This document shows, piece by piece, positions 32,401 through 45,536 of a stretch of DNA of 64,000 bases (its first letter is position 1; the number at the start of each line of letters is the position of its first letter). The position numbers and the translations under genes are program-made. Origin of the DNA: Litomosoides sigmodontis (lineage: Eukaryota > Nematoda > Chromadorea > Rhabditida > Onchocercidae); NCBI GenBank assembly GCA_963070105.1, contig OY718808.1:8437898-8501897 (forward strand), read 5' to 3'. Below the pieces are notes generated by a model. The model worked only from the letters and a program-made list of their open reading frames with translations. It had not been told where the DNA came from and did no database searches.

Positions 32401-34040
32401 GAGAAAAAGACAAAGTATTTTTAAATTAATCTTCCAGCAATAAGAAAATTGATGAAATATTTTCGATAAATTTCATTGAAAATCGACAATGAAATTTGAA
32501 GGATCACCTCGAGATAAAATTTGTAAATTGGCTGATAAATTCGCTAGCGAAAGTGGAAAAATAAATGTAGCATATTGCTGCACTTCAAGGCTTCTCAACA
32601 AATTTATCCTTCGTATTCGTATTATCAGATATCAAATTATCAAATCACTTCACTTCCGCATCCCCGTGAAATCATTTTAATTACAAGGAAATTCTCTCTG
32701 AGAAATATAGTGTACTTTAGAAGCTATCATTTTTTCTTTATTAACATACTTTCCGACGATTATTTTCTTTTAAGTTCACTGTTAATTAATGCTTACTTCA
32801 TTTCATTGCAGTGCATTAGCGAACTTTTTTCGAAGCTTAAAGCTGCCGAAGATGCTAGTAAGCCAGCGCTTGAAAAAACTGCTAATCTTCAGAGTGAAAT
32901 TGATGACTTAAAACAACAGGTTAATGATTATTTGCAAATTAATTATTATCCTAGCATTTTATGAAAGCTTACTTCTTCTACTCTACCTCATCGTTAAATT
33001 GTGAGAGGAGCTAATGAATTAATATCATTCATTGTAAAATATTTTCTCATTTCTAATACAATTCCTTCCTTCTGTTTTATATTCTATTCCAAAATTGAAG
33101 ACTTGTCGATAAATTATTAACTCACTAATTAATAATACGCACATGCACTTTATACTTTTAAGTATATTTATATAATTATAAGGAATATGTGATAGCTATG
33201 TAGGAATGTTCAAAACGTGAGAAGGAGGGAGGCATTTTCATTTTGTGCAGTAATTATAGCCAAAATATGCCTTTTAGATTTAATTTAAAATTTACTATTT
33301 TCTTTTTCAGTTAGCTAAGAAGGAGGATGATCTTAAAAAATGCGGAAATTGTTATGATGAGATACGAAAAGCCGAACAATTAATTGAGCAAATTCGTCTG
33401 GAACGCGATGAAGTGCGATCAACACTGAGCAAAATACCCACTTGTGTTATCTGTCTTGACAAACGAGTACGCCTAATTTTATATTTGCAACAATTTTAAT
33501 AGATTGCTTAATTATAATTGATAATAATTTCAATAAAAATAAAAAAAGATCAGATTAATTAGTGCATTTATGAAAATAATTAAAATTAAGAAAAAAAAAA
33601 GCTAAGTGAAATAAGTAAAAATTGTCTAGGCTTTAGCAAGAAATGAAAATTGAATGCTTGAAAGTGATAGAGTGAGATAAAATGATTTGTAACATACAAT
33701 AAACAAATCGTGGAGGTCTAAAGCCTAAGCCTTACGCTAAGAAACCTGATGTCAAGTAAACTGTTCGATTACATTAGATAATTGGAGAGAGTAACACTTA
33801 TGCAACTATAAGCAGCAATTCATTACAGTCATATATGAGTGATAAGTGATTTTCGAAATTTCAATTCATACCTGTGTTAATCAGAATGCGATAAGAGATG
33901 TTAATAATGATATATTTTAGCCACAGATACTTTACATGCCATGCTCACATTTCATTTGTTGCGAAGGATGTGGAAGTCGATTTGAGCAATGTCCTGCTTG
34001 TCGACAAAAAATATGCGGCAAAATAACAGCTTATCAGTGA
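29472..34040 (+). CDS. Coiled-coil RING-finger protein, probable E3 ubiquitin ligase
   Basis: Nine exons join with no frame break: 29472-29588, 30255-30418, 31062-31159, 31469-31602, 31981-32133, 32313-32414, 32812-32919, 33311-33466 and 33921-34040, giving 383 residues. The N-terminus (EQLRLAKDMGYTDEEIMQAI, residues 11-31) looks like a UBA-type helical bundle. Residues about 150-325 are strongly charged heptad-like coiled coil. The C-terminus is a RING: CVIC, then PCSH, FICCEGC and CPAC, ending ICGKITAYQ. A RING at the extreme C-terminus after a coiled coil is typical of IAP- or MGRN-like ligases; the RING would recruit an E2 enzyme and the coiled coil would mediate oligomerisation or substrate binding. 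The precise orthologue is not recognised, and the UBA call is inference from one segment. Confidence 0.82.
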
Positions 34041-35546
34041 TTGAATTGATGAGAGAAAAGAGTGAAATTATCATTTCCTACCTTTCTGTTACCTTCTCAT
34101 TTAATAAATGAAAAGGACTGTAATTGAGAAGAGAAACGAAATAACTGCAGAAACTAAACGTTCATGAAATAAGAAATCAAATATGTAAAAAAACAAAATT
34201 TTGACGTACAACAAATTTCATCGTAATTCCTTCCCATTCACTTGCACTTCTTCATTCTTTTTCCTTCGTCTCGGTCAATAATTAAGTGATAAAGAAGGAT
34301 AAGTTAAATTTTGGATAGTAACCATACTACTACCACAACCATACTGCATAATGACCATATTACTACTGCTACAATACTATATTGTGTCCTGCCATTTTAT
34401 TGTTTTATTATGAATTACTATCATTATTGCAATCATTGTCACTTCATTTTAAATATTATTGTAGTGGGCAGTTAATATTTGTTCAACGAATCCTGCCGAA
34501 ATGTTTTTTTTTTTGCATGGTTTCACGATTTTCACTACTTTTTGTTCGCAATTCTTCTTTCTGCCATATCATTTCATTGAGTTTCATGCCTTGACTTGCT
34601 TTTGAAATTAGTGTGAATTTCCTAAATGCAATTCCCCCAATATTATTTTTTCCTCGCTTGGATTAAAAGATAATTAAAAGACTAAAAGCTCATACTAGCA
34701 TATTCAACCAGGTTAAAAGATGAAAGCAAAATTAGGCTCAATATTTTAGAAAACGTAAAGAGTAACAGACCGGCAGAACTTTGAAACATTACAATTTAGC
34801 ATTTTGCTCCACGAATGGTACGTTATTCACGCGATAAATCTAATAGAATAGTTGCCTTAACTGAAAAATATAAAGCTGGCAGAATAAAAATATCCCCAGT
34901 TGAAAACATAAAAATAATACTGCCTTATCAGTCAATAATACCCTATGCTACCAATTTTGTGTCGAAGTTAATAATACAAAACCTATCTGATCAACTAGTC
35001 ATTAATTTATTTCATGTTTAGAAAAAGTTTACAAAACATAGATGAAATATCAACATAATATGTCAAACCAGTTAGAGTAAAAAATAAATTCCAAAAATCC
35101 ATATATAATCATTTGTTGCAAGCTTGTAATTTATTTCATCGAAAAATCCCATAGTTTCTTTTTATGAACACTATTAATTCTTACAATCAAAATGCATATT
35201 TCATTTTTGATAAATACATTCAGATCATTGGCGGAGAATAGCTTCATAAAATCCCAATCGTGAGATGTTGTTATACATGTGAGAGTTTATGTAAAATAAA
35301 AAATATGCATGGACGCATCTAAAATAAGGTGGGAACCCATGCAATTTCATGATGACCGATAATAAACTTTCCTCATGTTCACAACTGACGTTTTACGAAC
35401 TCATGAGTCACGCACACTACACTTCCTGGAGTATGAACTAAGTTCACAGTATTATGGACAAAATCGGTTAGTGTTGTGAAATCAAATCCTTCATCATCTC
35501 TTCTAAATGACAAAATACTTGAGTTCCAACCGAAACTGTTATGCAT
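34041..35546. other. Intergenic between convergent RING and Hsp20 genes
   Basis: AT-rich DNA between two stop codons facing each other. It should contain both 3' untranslated regions. No coding block or structured repeat was recognised. Confidence 0.5.
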
Positions 35547-36767
35547 TTATTCATGTTTAACGGGAATTTCCGTATCAGCGGCGATGGCTTCTTGAGGCGC
35601 ATTATACGGAGCTTTGATTTGCAAAATTCCATCCGACGTAAAATGACATGTCATATCTAAAAATAATTTCCAATTCTTCCCTGTCCACATCCTTCACTTA
35701 TTATTTCTCTAACCTTAATAAGCAATTTGTCAAATTTTCAACAGTTCGAAACTCATTAAAAAAAGAACCTTTTTGTGCTCACCTTTACTAACTACTCCCT
35801 GTGGCAATGTAATTTTACGCAAATATTCAAATCTTGTTTCATCGTCTTTGTGTTTCGCTTCAACTGTCAATGTATTTTCTTTCGCATTAGTCTTGACAAT
35901 AACCTAAAGATACTCATTACCAAAATCAGACAGAATTTTTAGAATAGTGCTTTATTTCACATAGTACGATTCTTAAACAAAAAATATATAGTTAGATTTT
36001 AATGGTAAATATCTGATGGTGCAAACCTCTTCCGGTTTAAATCTACGAACGTCTAGTTCCAACAAGAATTTCTGCACACCATCCTCTTCAACGATTGGAT
36101 TCCGAACGCGGTACGCTTCCGTTTGCGAAGGATGTTCGTAAACTCTTATGGGTCGAAAATTATTAAACCAGTAACGCGAATTCCCTCAAAAGGAGACCAA
36201 ATTTACTACTGCTCTCATTGATAAAATCAAAATTCGATGCGTAAGACAGACGAATCTACGAGAGTATGTCACTGTATTGCCAGTATTCCTTTCTGTTCAT
36301 AATTTTAAAATCAACAAATCAGCATTTAATATTCGAGAGAACAGCCCATCTCCGTAATGAGGTTTGTGTGTGCATTCTTCCTTGGTGACTATGAAAAGAT
36401 TACAGAAATACGCACCGTGACATTACAAATATGAATTTGTGTTAACAGACATATTTCCCTTATCAATCCAGTGGGCATTGCTGATAACCCAATGAAAAGT
36501 AAACGGAAAGAATTAATTTCTAAGAAATATAGAAGCCAAAAAAGAAATCATAAACATAGAAATGCTATCTATATAAACTGCCAACTCACAAAACGCCCGA
36601 TCAAACTGTTGCTCGATCTCCTGCAGCTGCCTGTCAATACTTCTGAATACTGCTGACAGCGGATATCTAGATCCAAAAGAGTAGTTCCTGGTGGAAAGGA
36701 TTCGTGATCCATTAGTTAGAGCACTAACCCCCCGACGTATAACCTCTCTATTCAGTAAGCGTAACAT
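35547..36767 (-). CDS. Small heat-shock protein (Hsp20/alpha-crystallin)
   Basis: Four exons on the minus strand: 36767-36590, 36184-36027, 35903-35783 and 35656-35547, 188 residues with consistent phases. The alpha-crystallin domain covers about residues 80-165: FLLELDVRRFKPEE, VIVKTNAKENTLTVEAKH, FEYLRKITLPQGVV and the strand DGILQIKAP. A C-terminal TEIPVKHE carries the I-x-V motif that binds neighbouring subunits in sHSP oligomers. The N-terminus (MLRLLNREVIRRGVSAL) is rich in Arg and hydrophobic residues with no acids for the first seven, so mitochondrial targeting is possible but unproven. The usual role is ATP-independent holding of unfolding proteins. The ATG follows TTTTGCAG by 13 bases, suggesting trans-splicing. 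A perfect heat-shock element and TATA box lie about 520-560 bases upstream. The gene is divergent from RFC1. Confidence 0.9.
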
Positions 36768-36780
36768 GAGACGTGTCGAT

Positions 36781-36788
36781 CTGCAAAA
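36781..36788 (-). promoter_or_regulatory. Putative trans-splice acceptor of the Hsp20 gene
   Basis: On the minus strand TTTTGCAG ends 13 bases before the ATG at 36767. If the TATA box at 37285-37291 is the start signal, the intervening 450-500 bases would be an outron or a 5' UTR intron. Confidence 0.5.
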
Positions 36789-37284
36789 CGACAACCTAGT
36801 CAATAAACAACACGTAATCCAGTGTACTGATGATTTATTTTTTCCATGAAACTCAACGTAAAAAATAAATACAGGACAGGGATGTAGTGTTGTTCAAAAA
36901 TGCCGTGAGAGAAGGCATCTTAGACATTTTGCAATGATGCACATATTCCGCAGATGAGAAAAATAACCAATTGACAGTATGTTTCAAATGATAATTATCA
37001 GGTAATGAAATTTTGGATATATTCGGATAACCGAATAACGCTATAACATGCACAACCGGACGAAAAGATTTCAAGAACTACGCAACGATGCTGCACCGCT
37101 AGTGTCCGAATAATCGGAAACTTAAAATTTAAACATGATGCTGCAATCGTAACCCAGAAACCATTGAAAAGGTAAGCAGAAGCGCGCACGCGACTACCTT
37201 CTAAAATTTCGAAGTGAAAGTACCACAAACAAAACATCACAATTTCATAACATCGACTAACGAATTAGCTACTACTACCTTGCC

Positions 37285-37291
37285 ATATATA
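37285..37291 (-). promoter_or_regulatory. TATA box of the Hsp20 gene
   Basis: TATATAT on the minus strand, 18 bases downstream of the heat-shock element and preceded by a GC-rich GGGCTG. Position and orientation fit the small heat-shock gene; function is inferred. Confidence 0.55.
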
Positions 37292-37309
37292 CAGCCCGGC
37301 AAGTGCCGT

Positions 37310-37324
37310 GGAAGTTTCTCGAAC
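37310..37324 (-). promoter_or_regulatory. Perfect three-unit heat-shock element
   Basis: The plus strand reads gGAAg tTTCt cGAAc: three contiguous, alternating nGAAn/nTTCn pentamers with no mismatch, the consensus binding site of an HSF trimer. It lies upstream of a TATA box and the Hsp20 gene, both on the minus strand. Confidence 0.75.
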
Positions 37325-38240
37325 AGTATGACTCATTCGTGAGTGATGAAATGGTAAAGTTTTAGTTGATGATGTATTTTGAGATGCATGCTGTTCGTGT
37401 CGTACGTAATGTATCACTTCTGTTTTGCATGAATCCCTTTCTACTGCTCCCTTCCCATTGTGCAAATATCGCCTGGCGATTGTGAGATTTTAGACGTAGA
37501 TTGTCACACGCCATTTCAGCGTACGCATGTAAGCATATAAAAATGCCGATCGTGAAGGATATAGAAGCATAAAAGTTAAAAGGTGATGAAATGTAAATTA
37601 TAAATTTAAAAAATTACAATACTGATTAGACATATAGAAATATTATATATATAAGTTGAAAACATGCATAAATTTTTAAGAATGCCATAAGTGAGAGGGA
37701 CATAATTGATTTCATTTTTTACTTTTTAATTTATTCCTCTCTTCTAATTTTGTTTGCTGTTTCCTTTGTAAATATTATGATGGTTTTTCAATTATTTTGG
37801 CTAAAAAAAGTTTATGACTCGAATCTTCGCAATCAAAAATTAAAGTGATAACCAACAAATCTGACATTACTATCAATATAACTTGGAAATATGAAATGTA
37901 CAGTTGCTTCGCAATAAGAGACTTACTAAAACACGGGGAAGAAAAAGCAAAAAATATGATTCTCGAAATTCTAAGAAAAAAACCAATGGGATGAATTTTT
38001 TCATTGCTGGATCACTATTTACTCAACGTATGGCGTTTTCGCTTGAATTTGAGTGGTTTTTTCTGGGAAAGGTGTAAGAGCGGGGGGAAAAGAAGGGGAG
38101 TGAGGACTAGGAGATCTTTTTGACTTTAAATATTTTCACAAAAATATTAATATATTTTATGAAAATAGATTATAAGTGGTAATTTAAAATGATTTTGAGA
38201 TTACAGTCGTTTGCTCATTTAGCAAAAATTGAACAAGCAC

Positions 38241-38250
38241 TCATTTTCAG
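38241..38250 (+). promoter_or_regulatory. Putative trans-splice acceptor of RFC1
   Basis: TCATTTTCAG ends 50 bases before an ATG at 38301 that is directly followed by a GTTATT donor. This would give a first exon whose only codon is the initiator ATG. Confidence 0.4.
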
Positions 38251-38300
38251 GGACTTTTGGACAGCAAAGAGATACATCTGTTACAACCAATCAAGAGTGA

Positions 38301-41300
38301 ATGGTTATTTTTTATATACTTTTTTAAAAATAATTTCGTCCTTTTATTTATTCGTTAATCCAAAAGCAGTCACTATTGTGCGAATGAAACTATCAGTTTG
38401 TTAGTAAAAACAGTAATTGTCGTTTTCTTATGAAAACGGTATTGTTTTTTTTGTCAATTACATGGAATTGATTATAAAAATTAGCAATTTTTACAGGATA
38501 TTCGAAGGTACTTTGGTGGCAGTGCAGGGAAAAGTGCTCTCACAGAACTAAGAGCTAGTCAAGGTAGTCCCAAAAGAACAGATGGACCACCTGTGGTAAC
38601 GCAGAAGAAGCTAAATAAGGAGCGATTGGTAGTTGGTGCCACCCTCTTCGACTCGTGTAAGCTTAAGTGTTCTTTTTAAAATGTTTTGCCAACGGGCATA
38701 GTAAAATTTGTCAATCTCAACGTGTATTGTAAGCATGCTGTTTTTTTCTAGTATCCCATTCCCTGTAATGTCATTTCGTTTCTCCAGTAAAGCAAAATTT
38801 TAGTGTTTTCCGAATTCTTCAATTTTGAGATTTAAAATATTTCCTCGTGTGCTTTGTGTGTTGCCTGCTGAAATTTTGCTGTGTCTTCATTTAATTCGTG
38901 ATAACGCAAATATTTTCGAGTTATCAGTCGAAATTTGTTGGGAGTCCTAACTATTTCGATTTAAAACCTATCCGTGCCATAGTATGTGAAATTTGTCTTC
39001 ATCTCTGCCTTCACTTGTTTATGTTTTCGAATAAATTTTTAAAAGGCCACTTCAGGCAAATATCCAAACATTCATGAGGAAATTTTTTTCTGATTGCTTA
39101 CAGCTGATGACGAGAATCCATTACCTCGTTCTCTACGGAAGGAGTTGCGCAAGAAACGGACGAAAAAGCAAATCCTATTATCATCTGGTTACCTTTTTTT
39201 CTTTTATATCTTTTGTATCCGAATTACACGTCTTTCTTAAATCTGGTAGAGTAGGTCCGTAGAGAATGACCGGAGTCTACAAGCGATTCAGGTATGTTTT
39301 CTGTTTGTAACAATTTATTCAATTGAAGACGATGACGATGACCTACCACCCTCAGCTTCGCAAGTGCGGCCACCCAAAAGAGGCGAAAAAATTATCCTGA
39401 AGGAAGTGGATCATAAGTCAGCGAAAAACTTAAAGCGCACAGCCCATACCACTACCGATGTAAGTTATTAAATTGAAATCATGTTACGATGTCTATCTTC
39501 TGCGGGATTTTGCAACTCTTCTGCATGCCGAAATTCAGGAGGAACTTGAGAAAGAGGAAGACATTGACGGATTTGTTCCGGTACCTCCAGCAAAAAAGAA
39601 ATGTAACAGAACGCCACCAAATCAGAAGAAGTTGAATTTTAGTCGCCCCGACGCTGTCAAAAAAGAAGATTCTCTAAAAAGTGAGTTCGTGTTGTATTTC
39701 CTTACATAATATATTCCTGGTAGTTTTCAGAAACGACTTTTGAAAATTGTTATATGCTGTTGATAACTAGAAATTTCCAGAGGCAAAATCGAATCTGGTC
39801 CCTGAATTGGAAGCGATTAATCCGACCGAATTTTTCAATAGTTTCGGTAAAACTTCCACGGAAAGAAAAAAGTACACAGAAGAAAATGACGGTACAACGA
39901 AAAAAAGAAGCCTGCCTGAGAAAAATATTCAAGTAACAACACCACAAACCTCGCCAAGGAAAATGAAACAGGAAACAGGTCCGGAAAACAAGGAGAAAAG
40001 GAAGGCAGTAAGCTTGAGTGATGAGAATTATAAATCATATCAAGCATCAAAGCCAGTAATTAAAACGAAAAAATCAAAGTCTGCTGCGTCGGTTTCTACT
40101 AAATCAAAAACGGGAAAGGAAGATGTTGCCGTCATGGAGGAGGAGGAGTGCCATGTGCAAAGAAAGAAAAAACGGGAAAAGGGTCATGAGACAAGGCAAA
40201 ATTTCGGGGTAGTAAATGATGGTACCAAAAAAACAACGGGAATCGATATTATCAAAGAAAAAGAGCCAGTAAGTCGGATGGTCCAGCAGCAATCGTCGAA
40301 AATGACGCTAGAAGAAGGGATATCGAATCTTGGATTAAGGGAGATTAAAAGCCCAGATCAAGAAGTTAGTTTATTGTCTGAATTTCGATGTATTTCTTTC
40401 CGTATGCCATCAAAGAATTTGTAAACACTGAAAGTGGTGGAAGATCTCATGATAAAAATCCAAAAGTAGATCCATATGACATTTAAGCAATGACTGATTT
40501 TAGGAAGTTCACTTACCATGGGTTGACAAGTACAAACCGAGCAGTATAAAACACTTAGTTGGACAAAACGGGGAAAAATCGCCTATGAATAAATTGCTAG
40601 CTTGGCTTCGAAATTGGGCAAAGAATCACTTGATTGTGAACGATAAACAGAAAAAGGGTAAGCAGAGATATGGAATAAATTCATGCTAATAACGTGACAA
40701 AATTAAGGATTTCATCGTCTTTCGTTAGCTTATCATCTATTCTATATGTATATATTAATCGTTCTTGTACTGTTTTTTTTCAATATTTCTTGATTTGGAA
40801 TTGTGATGTGATTTCTGTATTCTTTGCATATACTAATATCTTACGAAATATATAGCGCGACCTCCTCCTTGGCTAGCGCAGAACGATGGCACAGCTTTCA
40901 AAGCAGTGATGCTTAGCGGTCCACCTGGTTAGTTCTTATGTCTCTTTTTATTTTTTCATCAGAATTTAATTTTAACTTCACTTATTATGTTATCCTTAAA
41001 GTAATTATGATTTTCTTTTAACAGATTAAGATTTTATCCTTAATTTAATTTTTAATTTTACACTCTCTTTAAGGTGTCGGTAAAACGACGTGTGCTGTAT
41101 TGGCTTGTAAGGAGCTTAAACTTCGATACGTGGAGCAAAATGCGTCAGATGTGAGAAGCAAAAAAACATTGGAAGCACAAGCATCGGAAATAATCGTTTG
41201 TGGACAAATCGACGATTACGTAAAGGGTTCAGTCACACGTAAAAGTAAATCGTATTAGATAGTAAAAAGAATATTAGAAAAAGAGGTAGTCAAATTAAAA

Positions 41301-44300
41301 AGCTAAAAACGTAAAGTCTGAAGCATTTGAAGTTATAAAAGATAATGACAAGGCTCTTTTTCTTTTCATTGTAGTGAATATAAGCGAGATAACGCATGTA
41401 CTTATTATGGATGAAGTGGATGGTATGAGTGGAAATGATGATCGAGCAGGCGTAAGTTTTAAAATTGTAAAGGTTTTCTTTTCGTTATTCCTTTGTAATA
41501 TAAATCAACTGACTGGTATTGAAACCGAAAATTTTGTATTTGCGCATTAGTAACTGATTTACTTCAACTATCATTTGAGTTGACTGCTGCTAGACAACTC
41601 TAATTCTGAACACAAACTTTAGTTTCTGGATGTCACTAGAAACCACTGATCCGCTCGATTCCACTATTTTTTATTGCAGATTGCTGAACTGATAAAAATG
41701 ATTAAGGAAACATTGATACCAATAATTTGTATATGTAATGATCGCCAGTCATTAAAGATGCGTTCATTAGTGAATTATTGTTTTGATGTGCGCTTCCAGC
41801 GACCACGTGTTGAGCAGATCAGGGTTAGACTATTGTTTTGAACAGAAGTTTTCTTGCTTATTTCACACTCTAGCTAGTTTTTATAGTTTGTGCCACTGAA
41901 ATTTGTTCTAAACTTAATAGTTTCCTTCAGCTATGCTAAAGAGATTTAGAGTGATCAATAGAGGAAATAAGACAAAGGAGCTGGAGTAGATATAAAGATA
42001 TTCACATGATGTATAATTTGATGGATTCAATTGTAACGGTGATTATAGTGTTATTTTTTTATGGAAAAGTTTCATTTTGATATTTTCAATTTATGCAACT
42101 GTTTTTGTTTTTCAGGCAAGATTGCTTACCATCGCATGCCAGGAACATTTGAAAGTTGATAAGGAAGTAATTGATGAAATTATCGAAGCCTCACAGCATG
42201 ATGTTCGTCAATCGATTTATAATTTGCATCTGTTAAGCTCGGGCGGAAGTGGAGAGGCACTACAGAGCAAAGATGCTGCTATTGTAAGTAGTCACAAAAT
42301 TTTTAGGACGTCGTTCTTTAGGAAAGCATTTTAAATCCTTTTGTCAGAAAAAACTTTGATTGTAGGAATGATCGCAAAATTTAATTTTTAATTATTTTTC
42401 AGAACAACTAAGTTATTACATGTTTGGAATGTTTTTGTTCATACATTGACGTTTCAGTCTTTTTGAATTTTCATTTCTGAAATTACAATTTGATCATTAA
42501 CAATCTTGAATTAGGTTATATAAGTCGCAGTGCTTAAAGGATGAAAATGCAAACTATTTGAGCATAAAAATAAAAAATTAATTTAATTCAGTTTTTTCTT
42601 TGTAGAATCCTTTCGAAGCGGCCCGTTGTCTTTTAAACAGTAATACACAAACGTGGGAGAAACAGCAGATGTTTTTCGTCGATCCATCAATTATGCCGCT
42701 TTTTGTACAGGAAAATTATCCACTTGTGCATAACTCAAAGATGAGGTAACTGTCAAGGAGAAAAAAATGGAAATCAAAACGACAATTTAACGACTTCCTA
42801 CAACTTTTTACTTCACTCTATGTTCATTAGAGCAATTATTCACTTTTGCCCCATTTATTTTAGTGATATAAGGATTTGTCAAATAGCTTTAGAAGTACTG
42901 AGACACAACCTTATTGACTAATGATTTTTATGCTAGGGTGAAATGAGCTATCGTACTTTATCTGGTAATGTTTTAATTTTTCAGAATAACGGTGTTGTTT
43001 AAAAATATTTGTTGTTCCTTTCACATAACTCCAAATTACTATGACTGATTTGTTATACCCATATTTCATAAGTTGCAGTACCAGTGAACGATTAGGTGCA
43101 CTAAGCAAAGCTGCAAAAAGTATCTCAGAGGGTGATATAATTGAACGAGTTATTCGAACAACAGGTGCATGGACGTTACTTAATGAGCAGGTCAGGTGTT
43201 TGTTTCCTGTAGAACAGCGATGGATGCGATTTGTATTTTGAAAATATCTCCGTCAACAAATGTTTTTTCATTTTCTTACAAAAAAAAATGCAAACTTAAT
43301 GTATTGTTTAGAATTCATCTTGATTTTATGTATTAGGCATTGTTTTCATCTGTGGCACCGACATGCTACATGAATGGTTATATGAAAGGGATAATTAATT
43401 TCCCTTTGTGGTTGGGAAAGAATGCAACGTTCAACAAACGTCAGCGGTTGTTGCGCCAGTTGACAACTCACACTTATCTAAGGTTGACATTTTCCTAATG
43501 GAATATATAGTGGTGAAAAATGTGAGAAAAATGCACAAACGGTTTATTTGAAAGCATTTTTGGGTGACGATTGATGGAAATCCTTTTATGTTATTTAATA
43601 TATCAAGCAACTGATAGCTTGGTATCGGTCGTTATGTACAATTGTTTAAATTGTTTAAATGCATTTAAATCCGGGCGTTTCAAAAACGAAGTACATGAAA
43701 TTTTCATTTTGCAAAGATTATTAGAGTATCCATCTATTCCAGCTTTTCTCGTCATATTGTTAGGATTTAGGACATTTGCTTCTGTATTGCCCATGGTTCT
43801 TGATTATGTTCCTGTTTTACGACTCAACTACTGTCGACCGTTGTTGGATAAAGAAAATGACGGTGTGAAGTTAGTGGTTTTTAAACATTTAACTACTCAT
43901 TTCTATTTCTGCACTAAATTGGATGAGAAATTCGGAATTCGCTGCGTAATGGTTTTGTCGAACATGGAAAACATAACATCGTTATTTGCGATATTTTATT
44001 AGCGAGAAATGTTTAATGATTATGAAGTCATGCTCCATAAATTGTTTAGAAAATAGTCTGTTTTTCATCCTCACGGAGAATTTTAGTGACGTTATCAATC
44101 TATACAAGGAATACAAATTGCTCAGAGATGATATGGAGTCAGTTGCTGAATTGGCTGTTTGGCCGGGTATGAAGGATCCAGGAGCTGCTATTCCAACAAA
44201 GGTGTTTCTTGCTTTCTTATTTTTAAAAGTCGAAGTTTCAGCTTTTTTTCATGTTCTAAGCCATTATCTTCCTCAGGAAACATGTGATCTTTTGGTTCCT

Positions 44301-44983
44301 TTTTCAGGTTAAAGCAGCATTAACGCGAACTTTGAATAGGGAACATATTATTTTGCCATATGCGTTGGATACTTTTCTGAAGGGGCGAAAGAAGCTAGGA
44401 GGAGGTGAGTTTACTGATTGTAAGTCACTAGTTGTTTAAATTATCTTTTAAATGTTGTTATTCATTTAATCCGAGGAATGAATAGCTTCGCTGTAAAAGT
44501 ATGAATTGTTTATGTTCTGTGGAAAATACTTGCAATCAAAAATTTCAGTTTATAAAAATTAGTTTTAAGGTTTAAATTTGGGTGTCGAGGTAGATGAAGA
44601 AGGTAATTTAGTCGAGCACATTAGCGATGAAAACGATTTGGAAGATTCCGGTGGAGAAAGTAATGACGACGATGGTGTTGCTGGTCACATGAAGAAAAAT
44701 TGTGGTTTTGCTAATGAAAATAAAAGTAATAAAGGCGGTTATTTTTTTAAAATTTTTTTGAGAATTGTTTTTTAAGGTTTAAGAGGTTTGAAAAAAAAAC
44801 TTTGAAAAAGTACTTTTTTTTCAGGTATAAGATAGTCAATTGTAACTGTTGCATTAATACTAATATTACTGTTGTGTTAATGTTTTTTCAGAAACACGTG
44901 GTGGGAAAACTGCCAGCGTTGGTAACCGTGGAGCACGCGCTATCCGAGGACCTACTGGCAAAGGTCGAGGCAGTAAAAAGTAA
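38301..44983 (+). CDS. rfc-1: Replication factor C large subunit (RFC1), apparently lacking BRCT
   Basis: Twenty exons keep frame: 38301-38303, 38497-38656, 39104-39187, 39329-39459, 39539-39680, 39781-40364, 40504-40657, 40856-40927, 41074-41238, 41375-41451, 41680-41823, 42116-42283, 42606-42745, 43079-43190, 43337-43482, 43771-43869, 44087-44201, 44308-44404, 44570-44737 and 44892-44983 (950 residues). The start MDIRRYFGG matches the MDIRKFFG opening of animal RFC1, which supports the one-codon exon 1. Diagnostic parts: RFC box WVDKYKPSSIKHLVGQ, Walker A SGPPGVGKTT, VEQNASDVRSK, Walker B LIMDEVDGM, sensor 1 IICICND, RFQRPRVEQI, and the C-terminal MPLFVQENY and VKAALTRTLNREH, followed by an acidic segment and a basic GRGSKK tail. 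It is the large subunit of the clamp loader that places PCNA on primed DNA. The N-terminal 400 residues are Lys/Glu-rich with a PCNA-facing EFFNSF segment, but no BRCT domain is visible before the RFC box. Exon 4 uses a weak acceptor (TTGAAG). Confidence 0.93.
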
Positions 44984-45536
44984 TGACGTGCAGCACTGAT
45001 CTGAAAACCCCGGGCAACTGTTTTTATCTGCAAAAATTAAAGAATTTTTAAAAAAGTTATAATCTTGAGAAAATTAACGTGGCGAAAATTCTACTGTTAT
45101 CTCAGTTACTCCCTAACAACTCGTACTTTACACGGAGACTTTTCAAGTTGATAATCTTTTAGATCACTTTATTCTCGTATTTTTTGCCATGGCATTTTTT
45201 GTACATAACATATGACTATAGCAAATAAATCGAAGGATGTTGTCTTTCAAATATCCTGATTTATTCGTGTAAGTTCGTGCGTAATGCTTTAATATCATCC
45301 TTACGTGTATTTTATCTGACATAACCTTGTGTCTATCATTTTAATTTAGGCATCTAATTTTTCATTCGTGTATAAGCCTGCTGAAATAAAGTTGATGTTT
45401 TATTGTTGTGCTTACTTAATGGAGATTCGTTAATGAACGAAGCATTATTTGCTTGAAGTGAATTTGCTTTCTATTTAATTTCAATTTTTAGAATCGTTAT
45501 TAGGCAGTGGAAGCTGATCGATTTATCAAAAACTAA

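Larger units (their letters stand above)
36789..38240. other. Divergent intergenic region between Hsp20 (-) and RFC1 (+)
   Basis: It holds the Hsp20 promoter elements at 37285-37324 and, on the right, the presumed upstream region of RFC1. No other gene was recognised; open frames at 36853-37465 (-) show no family resemblance. Confidence 0.5.
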
